64,000 nt of DNA from Diplosphaera chodatii (taxonomy: Eukaryota; Chlorophyta; Trebouxiophyceae; Prasiolales; Stichococcaceae): the NCBI GenBank assembly GCA_032358165.1, contig JAALGY010000039.1, positions 1,426,001-1,490,000 on the forward strand, in the 5' to 3' direction. The position numbers and the translations under genes were made by a program. The notes under the pieces are model-generated. The model was not told the DNA's origin, made no database searches, and was given only the letters and a program-made list of their open reading frames with translations. Numbering within the stretch: the first letter of the stretch is position 1; each line of letters begins with the position of its first letter. Shown in pieces: positions 11,378 through 22,135 of this stretch.

Positions 11378-14300
11378 ATGGGTCGGTTGGCGGCCACGGC
11401 CCCCACGCTGCTGCCGCTGCTGACGCTGGCGGTAGCACTGCTCCTGGGCTCGCTCAGCTCCACTGCCTCAGGTGAGCTGCAACCACCCGGGCATAGCGCA
11501 TGCCCGAGCGCGGCGCATTCCTGCTTGCTGCAATCCCCAAGGTGTTAGTCAAGTGATGCTGCGAGCAGCTGTTGAATCACACTCGCCGGGTTGGCACTGC
11601 ATCTCCAAACTTCTGAAAGCATTACGGCCGCTCAGTGGATCTGCCACGCTGCTGTGTGTGTTTTGACGAGGCGGCGGCAGCATGCGCCACACTGCGCCAC
11701 GGCTCACCCCCCTGTACTGCCGCCTGCAGCGGCGACGACGTGCGTGGACAGGAAGGTGCCGGGCAGGTTCACGTGCGCGCAGCAGCGGGCGTTCGGCAAG
11801 TGCAGCGCGTCCTTCATGCGGGGCTTCTGCAGCCGGACTTGCGGGCGCTGCAGGGCGCCCGGCCCCGCAAAACCTGGTTAGTCTACGGTCTGGGCACCCC
11901 TGTACATGCTGCCACAGGCATGGGCTGAGGCCGCGCGAGCATGCTTTGTAAATGGTCTCTCAGTCTCCTAGGCTGCCGCACATGTGCAATATTGTGCACC
12001 AAACCTGCTGTCCGCAGCCGGCTTGCCTGCGGCTGAGGGCCTGCAGACACTGTAAGTGCTGCGCATCTTGGGCTGCAGCGGCGTGCGTCGACAAGAAGGT
12101 GCCGGGGCGCTTCAGCTGCGCGCAGCAGCGGGCGTTCGGCAAGTGCAAGGCGTCCTTCATGCGGGGCTACTGCAACAGGACCTGCGGGCGCTGCAGGGCG
12201 CCCACCGGTGAGCCGCAGCATTCTGTAGGGCTTGGTGATCACCCCGCTCAGGCCTGTTGCCTGCTTGTGAGCAGCAGCGTCTCCAGGTTGCGGTGTCAGC
12301 GCACGTTGGTCACGCACGGCAGCGCCGCCAGCAGCTGGCGGGCTGCCGGCAGCGCAGCATCAACGTGCCCACAGTCTGCATGATGGCGCGGCTGTCACCG
12401 GCGCGGTGCGTCCCATGAGCTGACGTGCGTTTCGCTGTGTCTGTTGCGCAGCCAAGCCCAGGGCCACCCCGAAGCGGAAGCCGGCCCCCAGGCCCAAGCC
12501 AGCGCCCGCTGCTTTGGTGCGCTGCGCTGCTGCCATGTGGTGTGAGACCAAGGTCATCCATCTCCTGCTCTCCTGGCGCTGGGGGCGCTCACCGAGGGAC
12601 AGGGCATGGCACCCCTGTGCTGGTCCCCGCCGCGGGCGTGTCTCCTGACCCGGTGCATCGCGCCGTGCCTGCAGCGGCTGCAGCTGAAGCGGGACTCCAG
12701 CATCCCGCGCTCCAGCATCCCCTGCCGCCCCGACGGCGACGGCGGCCGCCTGTGCGGCATCCCCATCGGCTACAAGGGCTTCCCCGGCCGCACCGGCTTC
12801 TACTACCTGCCCAAGGTGCGCCCAGGGTCTTGTGCCAGGGTTTAGGCGCCCAGCTGTGTTGCCGCCTGGGGCCTGAGCCCCCATCGTGGCGGAGTTGGGC
12901 GCTGAGGTGCTTCCGGGCGTTGCTGTGTTAGGGTTTAGGGCTACCTGCTCGATCGGGCACCTGCGCACCCAGACACGACTGGACTGCATGTGCTGGAGGC
13001 AGCTCACAGCGGAGCTGAGGGAGCTGTGCCGTGAACTGCCCTCAGACGTGGAGGACCCGGGTGCTGCCGGTGATGATCGTGCTGCACGGCGCGGGCGTGA
13101 ACGGCAACTGGATGATCCAGTCGCTGCCCTTCAAGCGGTTTGCCGACAAGCACCAGGTGGCAAATGTTACACAAAATATCCACGTTATTCATGGGAGCTG
13201 GCGCACTGTTCACCCCTGCTGGGCCCTGGCAGCCACGCTCGACTGCAGTCAAAACCTTTGTTCAGGTGGCTCTGCGCTGACACCAGGCTGTTGACCACTA
13301 AACCCTAAACCCTAAACGCAGCTCATCCTGGTGGCGCCCGACAGCCGGGACAAGGCCGACTGGGCCAACCCCCGGACCGCCAGGAACTCCTTCACCCACG
13401 ACTGGTACCACATCGAGGCGCGGCGCCTTTGGAACCTGGCACACATGCCATGGCGATGCCGACGTCATTTGTGTGCAGGCTGGGCGGCCTGGCCGGCAGC
13501 ACCGCCTCAGCACCCACCTGTCTGCATGAACCCTGGTCAAAGTGTTGCATGTGACCACGGCATACCAAGTGCTGTGAAGCATACATGAAAGTCGGTCAGC
13601 AGGGTGCTTTGCCACGGCTGCAGGCGTGCTACACCTGGTTCCTGAAGCACTCGGGGGCGCGCATCGACAAGAAGCGGGTCGTGGTGGGCGGCAACTCCCG
13701 CGCCGGGTGAGCAAACCATGTAAACCCTAGTCTCAACATGCTGCAGGGCCTGCGTCGCAGCTCCAGCACCCTGGCCAGAAAGTGGAGGGAACCTGGGCGA
13801 TAGTGGGCACAGCAGCGCCGCGCCCATGTGTATTACTAGGCCCTGCGAGCAGGAATGTGCAGAGTGGTTTCAGCTCAGCCGACTGGGATGCACAACAGCA
13901 CACACGCCTCCTGCTGCCATCGTCCAGACTCAGCACCCTTTTCCATGGGAGGCTGCAGCCTGAGCCGAGTATTGCTGACGCACCATGCAATGTGCCGCAT
14001 GTGCTGACAGTCCACCGCCGGGGTGGGGTGCAGGTACACTGGGCCGGCCATCGCCAGCCGCAGCTACGTGCTCAACGCGAACGGCGCGATCATCATGCAC
14101 GCGTCGGCGCTGGCGGAGCAGATGGGCGGCCGCCCCACCTTCCCCATCCTGTGGCTCCAGGGCCAGAAGGACCCCCTCTACGTGAGAGTCCCCCTCTGCA
14201 GCATCTCCCCTGCTCGGCGCACGCTCTGCTGGCTGAGTCGCGCATGCGCAGACTCGAGGAGCACAGTGCTGCACCGTGCTGCGCCGTGCTCCCGTGCAAG

Positions 14301-15057
14301 CCTGAGCGCTCTTGAGCGTCTGATGCAAGCTGGCGGGTCTGCTGCGCACCTCACACCGTGTCCTTGCTCCGTTGCAGACTCAGTCGCGCACAGCGGTGAG
14401 AGTCTGGAGGTCCCTCGATCGCAGTGCACCGCCGAGCTCATCTGACCTGAGTGCAGCTGGCATGCGCAATATGTTCGATGCACACCCTGCTTCCTCATTG
14501 CTGTGCTCATAGTCTGTTTTACGGCATCTGATCACAGTATGCTGTTTTCTGCACGTGCAGAAAAACATCCAGATCTTCAGGCAGAAGGCGAAGCGGTGGC
14601 CGGTCATCTTCCGCCTGTTCTCCAGCCACCACTCCCTGGATGTGAGCATGGTTCCACCCCCTGGCCCACCTGCAGCGACGCACGTGACACAGCAGCGCCA
14701 CTGACCGTACCTTGCTGCTGTGGCGTCATGTCAGCTGTTGGCGCGCTGCTTGCCAGCGCTGGATGGTGCAATGCGGGGACTGATGCTGTTCTGCTGAATA
14801 TGCTGCAGAAAAGCCAGGAGATCGACTACATGTGCCGGTGAGCAACAGCGGTTTTTTGTGTCAATTCTATGTCAATTGCACCTGCGCTGCTGTGCATGCT
14901 GCATGCTGACTACAAGGGCAACCTGCCGCTGCAGTCCACATTGCTGCAACTCGCTCAAGGGCCCCGTGACTGACGCTTCCTGCTGCCTGCATCCTGCAGC
15001 TGGACAGCGCAGCCCAGCTTCCGCGACGCGCCGGCGCCCAGACTCGGGTCATACTGA
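11378..15057 (+). CDS. Secreted alpha/beta-hydrolase with two ShKT domains, paralogue B
   Basis: Exons 11378-11471, 11730-11876, 12079-12207, 12452-12516, 12675-12815, 13046-13156, 13322-13417, 13624-13706, 14034-14181, 14378-14395, 14561-14641, 14809-14837 and 15000-15057 give 399 residues. A signal peptide (1-31) is followed by two ShKT-type domains (about 36-72 and 83-119), each with six cysteines, CVD start and TCGRC end, each on its own exon flanked by phase-1 introns. A Lys/Pro linker follows (124-145), then the hydrolase: VLHGAGVNG, GNSRAG (Ser286), GQKDPLY (Asp335), SSHHSLD (His368). ShKT modules are common in secreted algal enzymes and probably act in binding or anchoring here. The catalytic exons match paralogue A one for one, so the pair is a tandem duplication. 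The inferred donor after 13417 is GC (GAG|GCGCGG), where paralogue A has GTAAGG. Confidence 0.87.
12928..12940 (+). repeat. Telomere-like motif in intron
   Basis: TTAGGGTTTAGGG lies in the intron between exons 5 and 6 of hydrolase B. It is the opposite strand sense of the CCCTAAA block about 360 bases downstream. Confidence 0.6.
13298..13317 (+). repeat. Interstitial telomere-like repeat (CCCTAAA type)
   Basis: Almost three copies of CTAAACC lie in the intron just before exon 7 of hydrolase B. The unit equals the Arabidopsis-type telomere repeat TTTAGGG read on the other strand. Together with the inverted block at 12928-12940 it may mark old repair with telomeric DNA, or simply be a telo-box-like motif. 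Confidence 0.75.
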
Positions 15058-16941
15058 GGCCGGGCGCGGGCGCAAAAGGTCGCAGAGCTGTGCGTCCCAT
15101 GGCAGCATGGAGCTGCGGCAGTGGGAGTCTGTGCAGGCGGTAGCAGCGGCTGGCGGCGGCTGCGCAGCCGCCGCCTGCTGTGTGCTGCGCTGGCAGCAGG
15201 CCCTTAGGGCTGCACAGGGGCATGTGGCCGGCGGATCAGTTCTTGTCAGGGCAGCAGCGTGACATGAGCACATGGTGAACATGAGGGAGAGCCATGACGT
15301 GATAGGCGGCGGCGGCTGCAGCGGGAGCTGGTGTGCCAGCGGGAACTATGGCGACTGCCGCACTGTGCTGCTTGACTAGAAACACGCCAACCATTGGCAG
15401 CTATGGCTCTGAACGGTAGGCAAACCCCAGCAACAGCGTAGGAGTAGAGCCCATAAAGGGGGTGAGCACACATGATAGAAGTGTAGCCGCACCGATTTTT
15501 GGACCTTGGCAGGTGCGGTGTCTTCGGTTGGACTGGATTGCGTCGTTGGCATTGGGTGTGATGTTGCTCATGAGGTCTACTATGATTCAGACTGAGTCGC
15601 CGCCAGCGCACTGCAATCTCTTTGCATTGATAGCGCGAGTGTGTAATGCTGTGCACGCCACACGAGCAGCAGGGTGCTGTTACCAAATCCGTGCCCAATG
15701 AGCAAACTTTGTGGCACAACGGCCCCAAGGTCATCGTGCTATAGTCCACTTCGCGATGACAGTCGTACCGGTTTTGAGCATATCAGGTTGACTCAGCATG
15801 CACCCCGACATTTAAAGGTGCTGATAAGCGCAGCAGACGTCGGTGCCCTCTGGCTCAGGGGGTGACGACTCGCCCGCTCACAGCCGCCAGCGCTGTCGTC
15901 ACTGGTCTCCAACACGCAGGCGCCATAGCAGCCGCAGCCTGACAAAGTGCGCGGGATAGTTGACAGGTCAGCTGACCCCGTTGTGGCTGCGACTATTCCG
16001 CCCCTTCAGACCGACCCAGGGGGTTCGACCGCACGTGACCCGTTCGACGACCACAGGCCCGTGCGTCAACATCTGCACTTCTGCGTTCGCTGCTGACCAC
16101 GCCCGGCGCCCAAGTCAAGTCACCTCACATAACCGCAAGTCAGAGGCGGCTGCAGTCGGAGCAGCGAGCCCCGTCGTGCCTGAAGGTGGGCTGAACTCCC
16201 CGCTTGGCTTGTTGATGACAATAAAAGAGGTGCAGGCGCCGCAGGCGGCGGGCAACCTGCGTGCAGCCCCGCCGTCATGCTGCTAATGGCAAATGTAACC
16301 GATTGGCAGCGCAATCGTCCCCGTGCAATGAACCAGCGCGCTGCGTTCGAACTACAGACCTAATGCAGACCTCCAGTTACGTGGGGAACTGCCGCCGCTC
16401 CGGCACGACGGCTGCACATGCCAGCTGCAGAGACCGCAGCTCGCTAGTGTGCTGGCGTTCGAGCTTCTGTCGATTGCTTGGTGTCGCATGTCGCAATCCC
16501 CAGCGTCAGCCGTTGCATGGGTAACAGTTCGTTGTGTTGGTTCCCCTGCTCTGGAGCTGCAGCACAACTGCCCGCCCCGCGCCCAAGTAGCCGTTCATAC
16601 AGTGCAACGCAGCTGCGATGCTTTGCTCGATCCCCAAACGCCGCCGATCCGCCCGGCGGCGCGGATATTTTGGCCCTGCGGCGTGGCTGACCGCACGTCG
16701 AAGCAATTGTGCCCTGCGACGCCCTGCGCCGTCTGTTGACGCGCCGCCGCCACTCGGACCCCTCGATTGCCATTTGGCCGCGTTTGCGGGTGCGTGCTGA
16801 TCGCAATTTAGGACCTGAGTCATGTGCGCCTCAATGTACACAGGTTCCAGCACCAGTGTTGACACAAGACGCCACCCCCAGTCTGACCAACACCAAAAGG
16901 CGCGGCCTTCAGCCCACACGATCCCCCGCCACGCCACCGCC
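15058..16941. other. Intergenic region between hydrolase B and expansin-like C
   Basis: This is the 3' flank of hydrolase B and the upstream region of the next gene. No exon could be supported. A TGTAA word near 15646 could serve as an algal poly(A) signal but is far from the stop codon. Confidence 0.45.
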
Positions 16942-19900
16942 ATGCAGCGCGTCCTCGCCACCGCTCTGGCCGCAGCCTGCCTGCTGGCCGCCGCCGCCCC
17001 CGCCGCCGCCTTCAAACTCGGCGACTGGGTCACCGCCCGGGCAACCTTTGTGAGCCTGCCCCCCTTTCTCTCCGCAAACGGCTGGCCCTGACGGCGTTTA
17101 GAATGTTTCATGGTTCTTATACACTGACATTGAATGCATGCGGCATGCCGCTGGCATGCCGCCTCGTACGCGCCGGATAGTGAGGCTCTGTAACATGATC
17201 CTGCGCTGCAGTATGGCCGCGATCAGTGGCCCCTGCACACCGGCTCCTGCGAGTTCGGCTTCATCTGCCCCAACAGGCGCGTCTTGGCGTCACAGCAACC
17301 GCTTTCCACGTCGCCCCATGCCCTGCCCTGACATGCATGTGTCGCTGGCTTTGACCCCTGGCTCATGCGCATGCATGTACCAGCCCAACCGCCTGTCAGC
17401 TTGTGTTCCACCACGAGCTGAGAGCCCCGTCACGGACGCGGCCTACCAGCCAGCTGCTCAGCACTGATGCTTTTCTGCTGCAGGTGGTCCGACGAGCTGA
17501 AAGAGGCCTACGATTTGACCGCCGTCTCTGACAAATCCGACCTGTACGGCCACTGCGGGTGCGCAGCCGCTGCCACAGCTGCTTATTTCCCGGCAGCCCA
17601 GACGCTGCCTACATGCTGACATGGGCCACACTTCCAGCCTGCATGCCCGCCCTGCCAAACTGGTGTGTTGCGCTGCCTGCGACGGCGGCACCTGGCGCCG
17701 CCGCCGCACGCCACTGACGCCACGGCGGTGCTGACGCCCAATGCTGTGCCCCGCCCTGCAGTGAGTGCCTGGAGGTGAAGTGCCGCGAGGAGCCGGACCT
17801 GCCGGGCGGCCCCGGAAACCCGTCCCTGGACCGCTCCGGCATGTGCAAAAACGCAGACTGGTCCGTCAAGGTCAAGATCGCCGACACGTGAGCGGCACTC
17901 CCCCTTGCATGCCCTTGACTTTGCCCAAAAACCAGCGCCTCGTGTCCACCAGCAGCTGCTGTGGCACGCCGGCTGCTGGCTGCATGGCGTGCTGTCTTCT
18001 GCTGCCAATGCCCAGCCGCCACGGCTGCTCACACTATGCACAGCGCCTGCCATGCCGTCAAAAGCTGTGGCAGCACATGCACCCTCCCGCAGCTGCCTGT
18101 GTCCGACTGCTGACCGCCCGCCGCCCGCCCCCCCTGCAGCTGCCCGTGCGACTATCCCGACAACGCCGAGTCCAACGCGCGCTGGTGCTGCAACGACATG
18201 CCCCACCTGGACCTGTCCGAGTGGGTGCTGGAGAAGCTGGTGACGGACATCGGGAAGGGCGTCTTCGGCATCTCCTACCGCACCACCGACTGCAAGGCCA
18301 CCATCGCCAACGTGCGCCCTGCCCCTGACACCTGATGTCCGTACTGAGGCGCCTCCTGTCTGGAATGGGGCGCTTGTGCTGTGTGGAGACCGGCCAGCTG
18401 GTCGCAGCCGCCTGGCTGCATGCTGCCCTGCCTCCTGGTGCCCTGCTGTGCGCAGCTGCAGCGCGCGCTGTGGCGTCTTGCGGTGACGGGGGTTTGCAGT
18501 TCCGTCTGCAGCAAGCCGCTGCAGCGTGGCTCTCTGCCTGACACAGCTGCCCAGTCCTGGCATCTGACCTGTGCTGCCGCCTGCGCTGCAGCCGGCCCCC
18601 CAGCCGTCGCTGGCCGTCCAGGCTGCAAAGGACCCCCACGCCGACATGAAGGGCAACACCGACTGCGGCGCCCTGGCCACCGGCTCAGGTACGCTTGCAG
18701 CCCTGTAGTGGTGCCCAGCGCATGCATGCACCCTGTCAGCATCCTGCAGCGGCCTCGTTGGAACTGGACAGCCGGTGTGCGTGGGTGCCGTCGCAGAGCG
18801 TGCCTCGCCGCGTGCTTGCTGCTGATGCGCATGCCTGCTGCCCAGGCGCCTGCGCTTGCATGCGCAAAACAGCAGCGGTGCTGATCCCTGCTGTGTTTCC
18901 TGTGCGCAGATGGCTCGCAGGCCCGTGTGGCGCAGGCGTCCCGCAAGGAGCTGACCACAGAGGCCACCGCATCCCAGGTGACACACGCGCCTGCATGGTT
19001 CGATGTGCTACCAGCCGATTGAGCAGCGCTGGGCAGTGCCCAGGTTTGCATCCTACTGTGTACAACATGCCTGCCCTGCGAACGGCAGTGTTCCTCACGT
19101 CCCTTGCCTGATGACGCTCTTCCCACCCTGCAGCGTGCGGTGGTGCCGACGCCCGGCGCCTCGCCGCAGTTCAGCGTCGGCGCCATCACGCAGAAGAAGG
19201 ACCCCCGCAAGAAGAAGATGGCGGTGCGCATCCACACATATTCACTATTTCAATGGCAATTTCACCGCCCGTGCACCTCCCCACACCCTGTCCCAGCACC
19301 TAGCTAGCTGCTGCGCCTGCCCCCCGCCTCTCCCGCGGCCGGCGCAGCCGCCGTCCGCGGCCCGCCGCCTCGTGTGTGCCTGCCCATGCCCCACCAGCGC
19401 AGCTGCACACCACACCAGTGTGACGCCGGACACCCTGAACCCCGAAAGCTTTAAACCCTGTGCGCGTCGCCGCAGGTGGCCTGGTGGTCCAAGCGCCAGC
19501 AGCAGCACCGCAGGGAGGGCTCCCTCGACGGCAGCGGCCTGCCCAAGTCCGGCTCATCCTCCGGCTACTGGTGCGCCTGCCCGTGAAGCATTCACTGCAG
19601 CAATCTGTTTTGTCACCTACAGCAGACCGGCTGCTCCCGAGCCTTCTGAAGCCGTCAGGGGCTGACATCATCAGCCCAGGACGCTTCAGCACACAGAAAC
19701 ACGACCCTGCAAAGGACTGTCTGTCACTAAGCAGTCCGGCCTGCATGGTCAATGCGCCCCATGTGCCGGCGATGTGTCATGGACACATCAGTCAGCTGAT
19801 ACAACCCCCTGCAACTCAAATACAATCCGATAGGTGATTGATCGAATGTATGCTGCAGGTCGGTCTGGTGGCGCGAGGTGTTCCCCACGTTCAACGAGGG

Positions 19901-19988
19901 CAAGAAGAAGACGCTGTACACGAAGATCTGGCGCATGATCTCCAAGGGCCAGCTGGAGCTCAACAAGGCCGGCAGGCCCGCTCCATAG
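16942..19988 (+). CDS. Expansin-like secreted protein, paralogue C
   Basis: Ten exons (16942-17049, 17212-17276, 17484-17558, 17762-17887, 18140-18311, 18592-18688, 18910-18977, 19134-19223, 19476-19570, 19859-19988) give 341 residues. A signal peptide (about 1-23) is followed by a double-psi beta-barrel domain (about 33-176) with expansin landmarks: ARATFYGRD, TGSCEFG, HCGECLEVKC, VKVKIADTCPC, NARWCC and HLDLS (147-151, matching the expansin HFD motif with its key Asp). In plants this domain loosens wall glycans without hydrolysis. The second expansin domain (CBM63) is absent; the tail has a Lys-rich region, AWW, and a GYWSVWWREVF motif. The inferred donor after 17276 is GC (CAG|GCGCGT). It is a paralogue of 22136-24978. 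Confidence 0.87.
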
Positions 19989-22135
19989 GCTGGTGGCTTC
20001 CCACTTGCAGCGGCACAGCACGGCGCGTCAGCGTTGGCAGCCGCTGCTCCAGCAGCAGCGGCAGCAGCGGCCTATTACTATTGCTGAAGAGCCGCCCTTA
20101 CACTGTGCCCGGCCCGGCGTCGGTTTAGCTGAGCAGCTCAGCGGGCGACGGGGCGTAGCATCTGTCGCGGGGCACCCCAACAGCGACAACATTCCGCCCG
20201 CAGCCAGGCCCTGTACTAGAGCCATTGATAACACCCGCATTATTTCCGCCCATGCGCCCAGCAGCCAGCAGCGCAATGGCAGGACATTCCTAGTTATTAT
20301 GATATTGGCCGGCGGGGGGTTTTTATACTGAGTATTTTGGGAATGGCAACAACTGTTTTGGGGTGATGCGGGATGGCTGCGGCAGTGCGACAACTCTCAC
20401 CAGTTGCTTTGCAAGTCAGGCAGCAAGGGTTGGCGGGTACCAGCACAAAACAGAAGAGCAGCAGTTGGCCAGAGCGTGTTTTGCGGGCTGCGGTTCCTCC
20501 GGCAGCCACTGCTGCCCATCGCCTTGCTGCGGTTTGAGCTACGCCTCTCCTGACAATGGGGCAGTCTGCACACCCCTGGGGGGCGCCGCCGCAAGCAATG
20601 TGCTCGGCCACAGTGGCAGGCGGACCCGTCGCCAGTGTGCTTCAGTATCAGCAGCAGAGAGACGCAGGGCAGTCATGTGATGGGGCGATGGTTTGAGTTG
20701 GGTGCGTGGTGGTGGCTGGCAGACTCCTTTCACTCCTCCCGCGGGGATTGGGGCAACGGTGCCCGACTCTCAGACCAGCAAAATTGATTCGGGATGCGGG
20801 GCATTCGGTCTGCAGCGTCAGTGACACGAGCAGCTGTGGTTTCGTGACTGTGTCCCCCAAAATGTCCTATGTGATCGCTTGATCAAGGGGCGTGTGTGTG
20901 GCGGGCTCAGCAATGGGTTGTGTCCTGTAGTGCTGCGGGGGTGTGCGCTGCAGCCGTGATTCTGAGCTGCTGGCGCCGCCAGCCTTGGCGCCTGCCAGCA
21001 GCTTGACAGCATCACGCTGCGGAGCCGCCGCCCAGCTTGGTCGTGCCCTTTCAGGCAATTGTAAGCAGATATCAAGTATCCTGTAGTCCAACATCACCCG
21101 AGATACAGGCTACCCATAATGATAAATGCTTGCACTGCTTTGCCTTGTGTTCATCCCTGTGTCTGCTCCTGTTGCAGCCACGGCTGTTCGGCCCCATCAT
21201 ATAAAGGGCACCAAACACATAAGGCCTGCCTCAGTCATGCGGCCATGACGGACGGCCGGACTGACTGTCGTCGTCACTACTGGAGACAACTGCCCAGCTG
21301 GCATGACGTGGTCACCAGGCCTGTTGGCACTGCGCCTGTGATGTTGCCGGGTGTGTCGCGCCACTGCGCCTGTTATTGCTGATGCAAGCTGACGATCCAG
21401 CGTGCACCAGGTAGCGCGTAGCGCCGGCTGACAGCTGTCTACAGAGTGTCACTTTGCAGCCTCCGGTGCTACCGACAGCATCTGCAGCCTTCTGGCGCGG
21501 CTGACGTTGACCAGGTATGCGGGCCGGCTGTAAGCACCGTCAGAATGAAAAGCTGTAGCGAGGCTGTAGGCCTGCAGCAGCACAGGCAGCGGGTTCGCTG
21601 CCCGCTGCGCCTCTATCTGCTCGTCGAAACGTGCAGGTCACCGTGAGCAGCTGCGCCCGTTATGCGCTTGCACCCATCATCCTGCCGCGCCCCACCACAT
21701 GCAGTAGTGTGACGCTGTTGAGGCTTTTGCCTTGTGAGAAGCTCGAGGTAGCTTGTCAGGAGCAGAGTAGGGGCTGCCGACGCCGCTGATTTCAAGCGGT
21801 CAGCGTGAGCACTCGCCCCGGTACAGCCGAGCACTCCGATCCAAACGGAGCTGAGCCGCGTAGGCGTTCTTCTGGTTCGCTAGGTTCAGCCTGCATCTGC
21901 TGCACGTCTCGAGCGCCAGTGGCGGCTGTCTATCGGGACCAGAGCTTGCCTTTGCCGTGCACCGAATAGGTTCCCGGGGTCAGCAAGCGGTCTGGTACAC
22001 CAGAGCTGTGGCGTTCACGGCTTGTTGATCATACCATTGCTAGGGTACTGCGATGGCCGCAGATATACCGGCTGTTGACGGCCTTGCGCCTGATTGCAGG
22101 ATAGAAGACGCATGCACGTGCGGCAATCAGGCGTC
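19989..22135. other. Intergenic region between expansin-like C and D
   Basis: This 2.1-kb gap between the two expansin-like genes has no open frame with recognisable motifs and no remnant of a third copy that I can see. The composition is more mixed and slightly less GC-rich than the exons. Confidence 0.45.

Noticed and set aside
11730..12207. ShKT domains taken as a toxin gene
   Set aside because: They are N-terminal modules of a secreted hydrolase with signal peptide and linker; in algae ShKT modules accompany enzymes and do not imply toxicity.
16021..16360. tRNA-like words such as GGTTCGAC and GTTCGAACTA
   Set aside because: No complete cloverleaf, A box or acceptor stem could be built around them.
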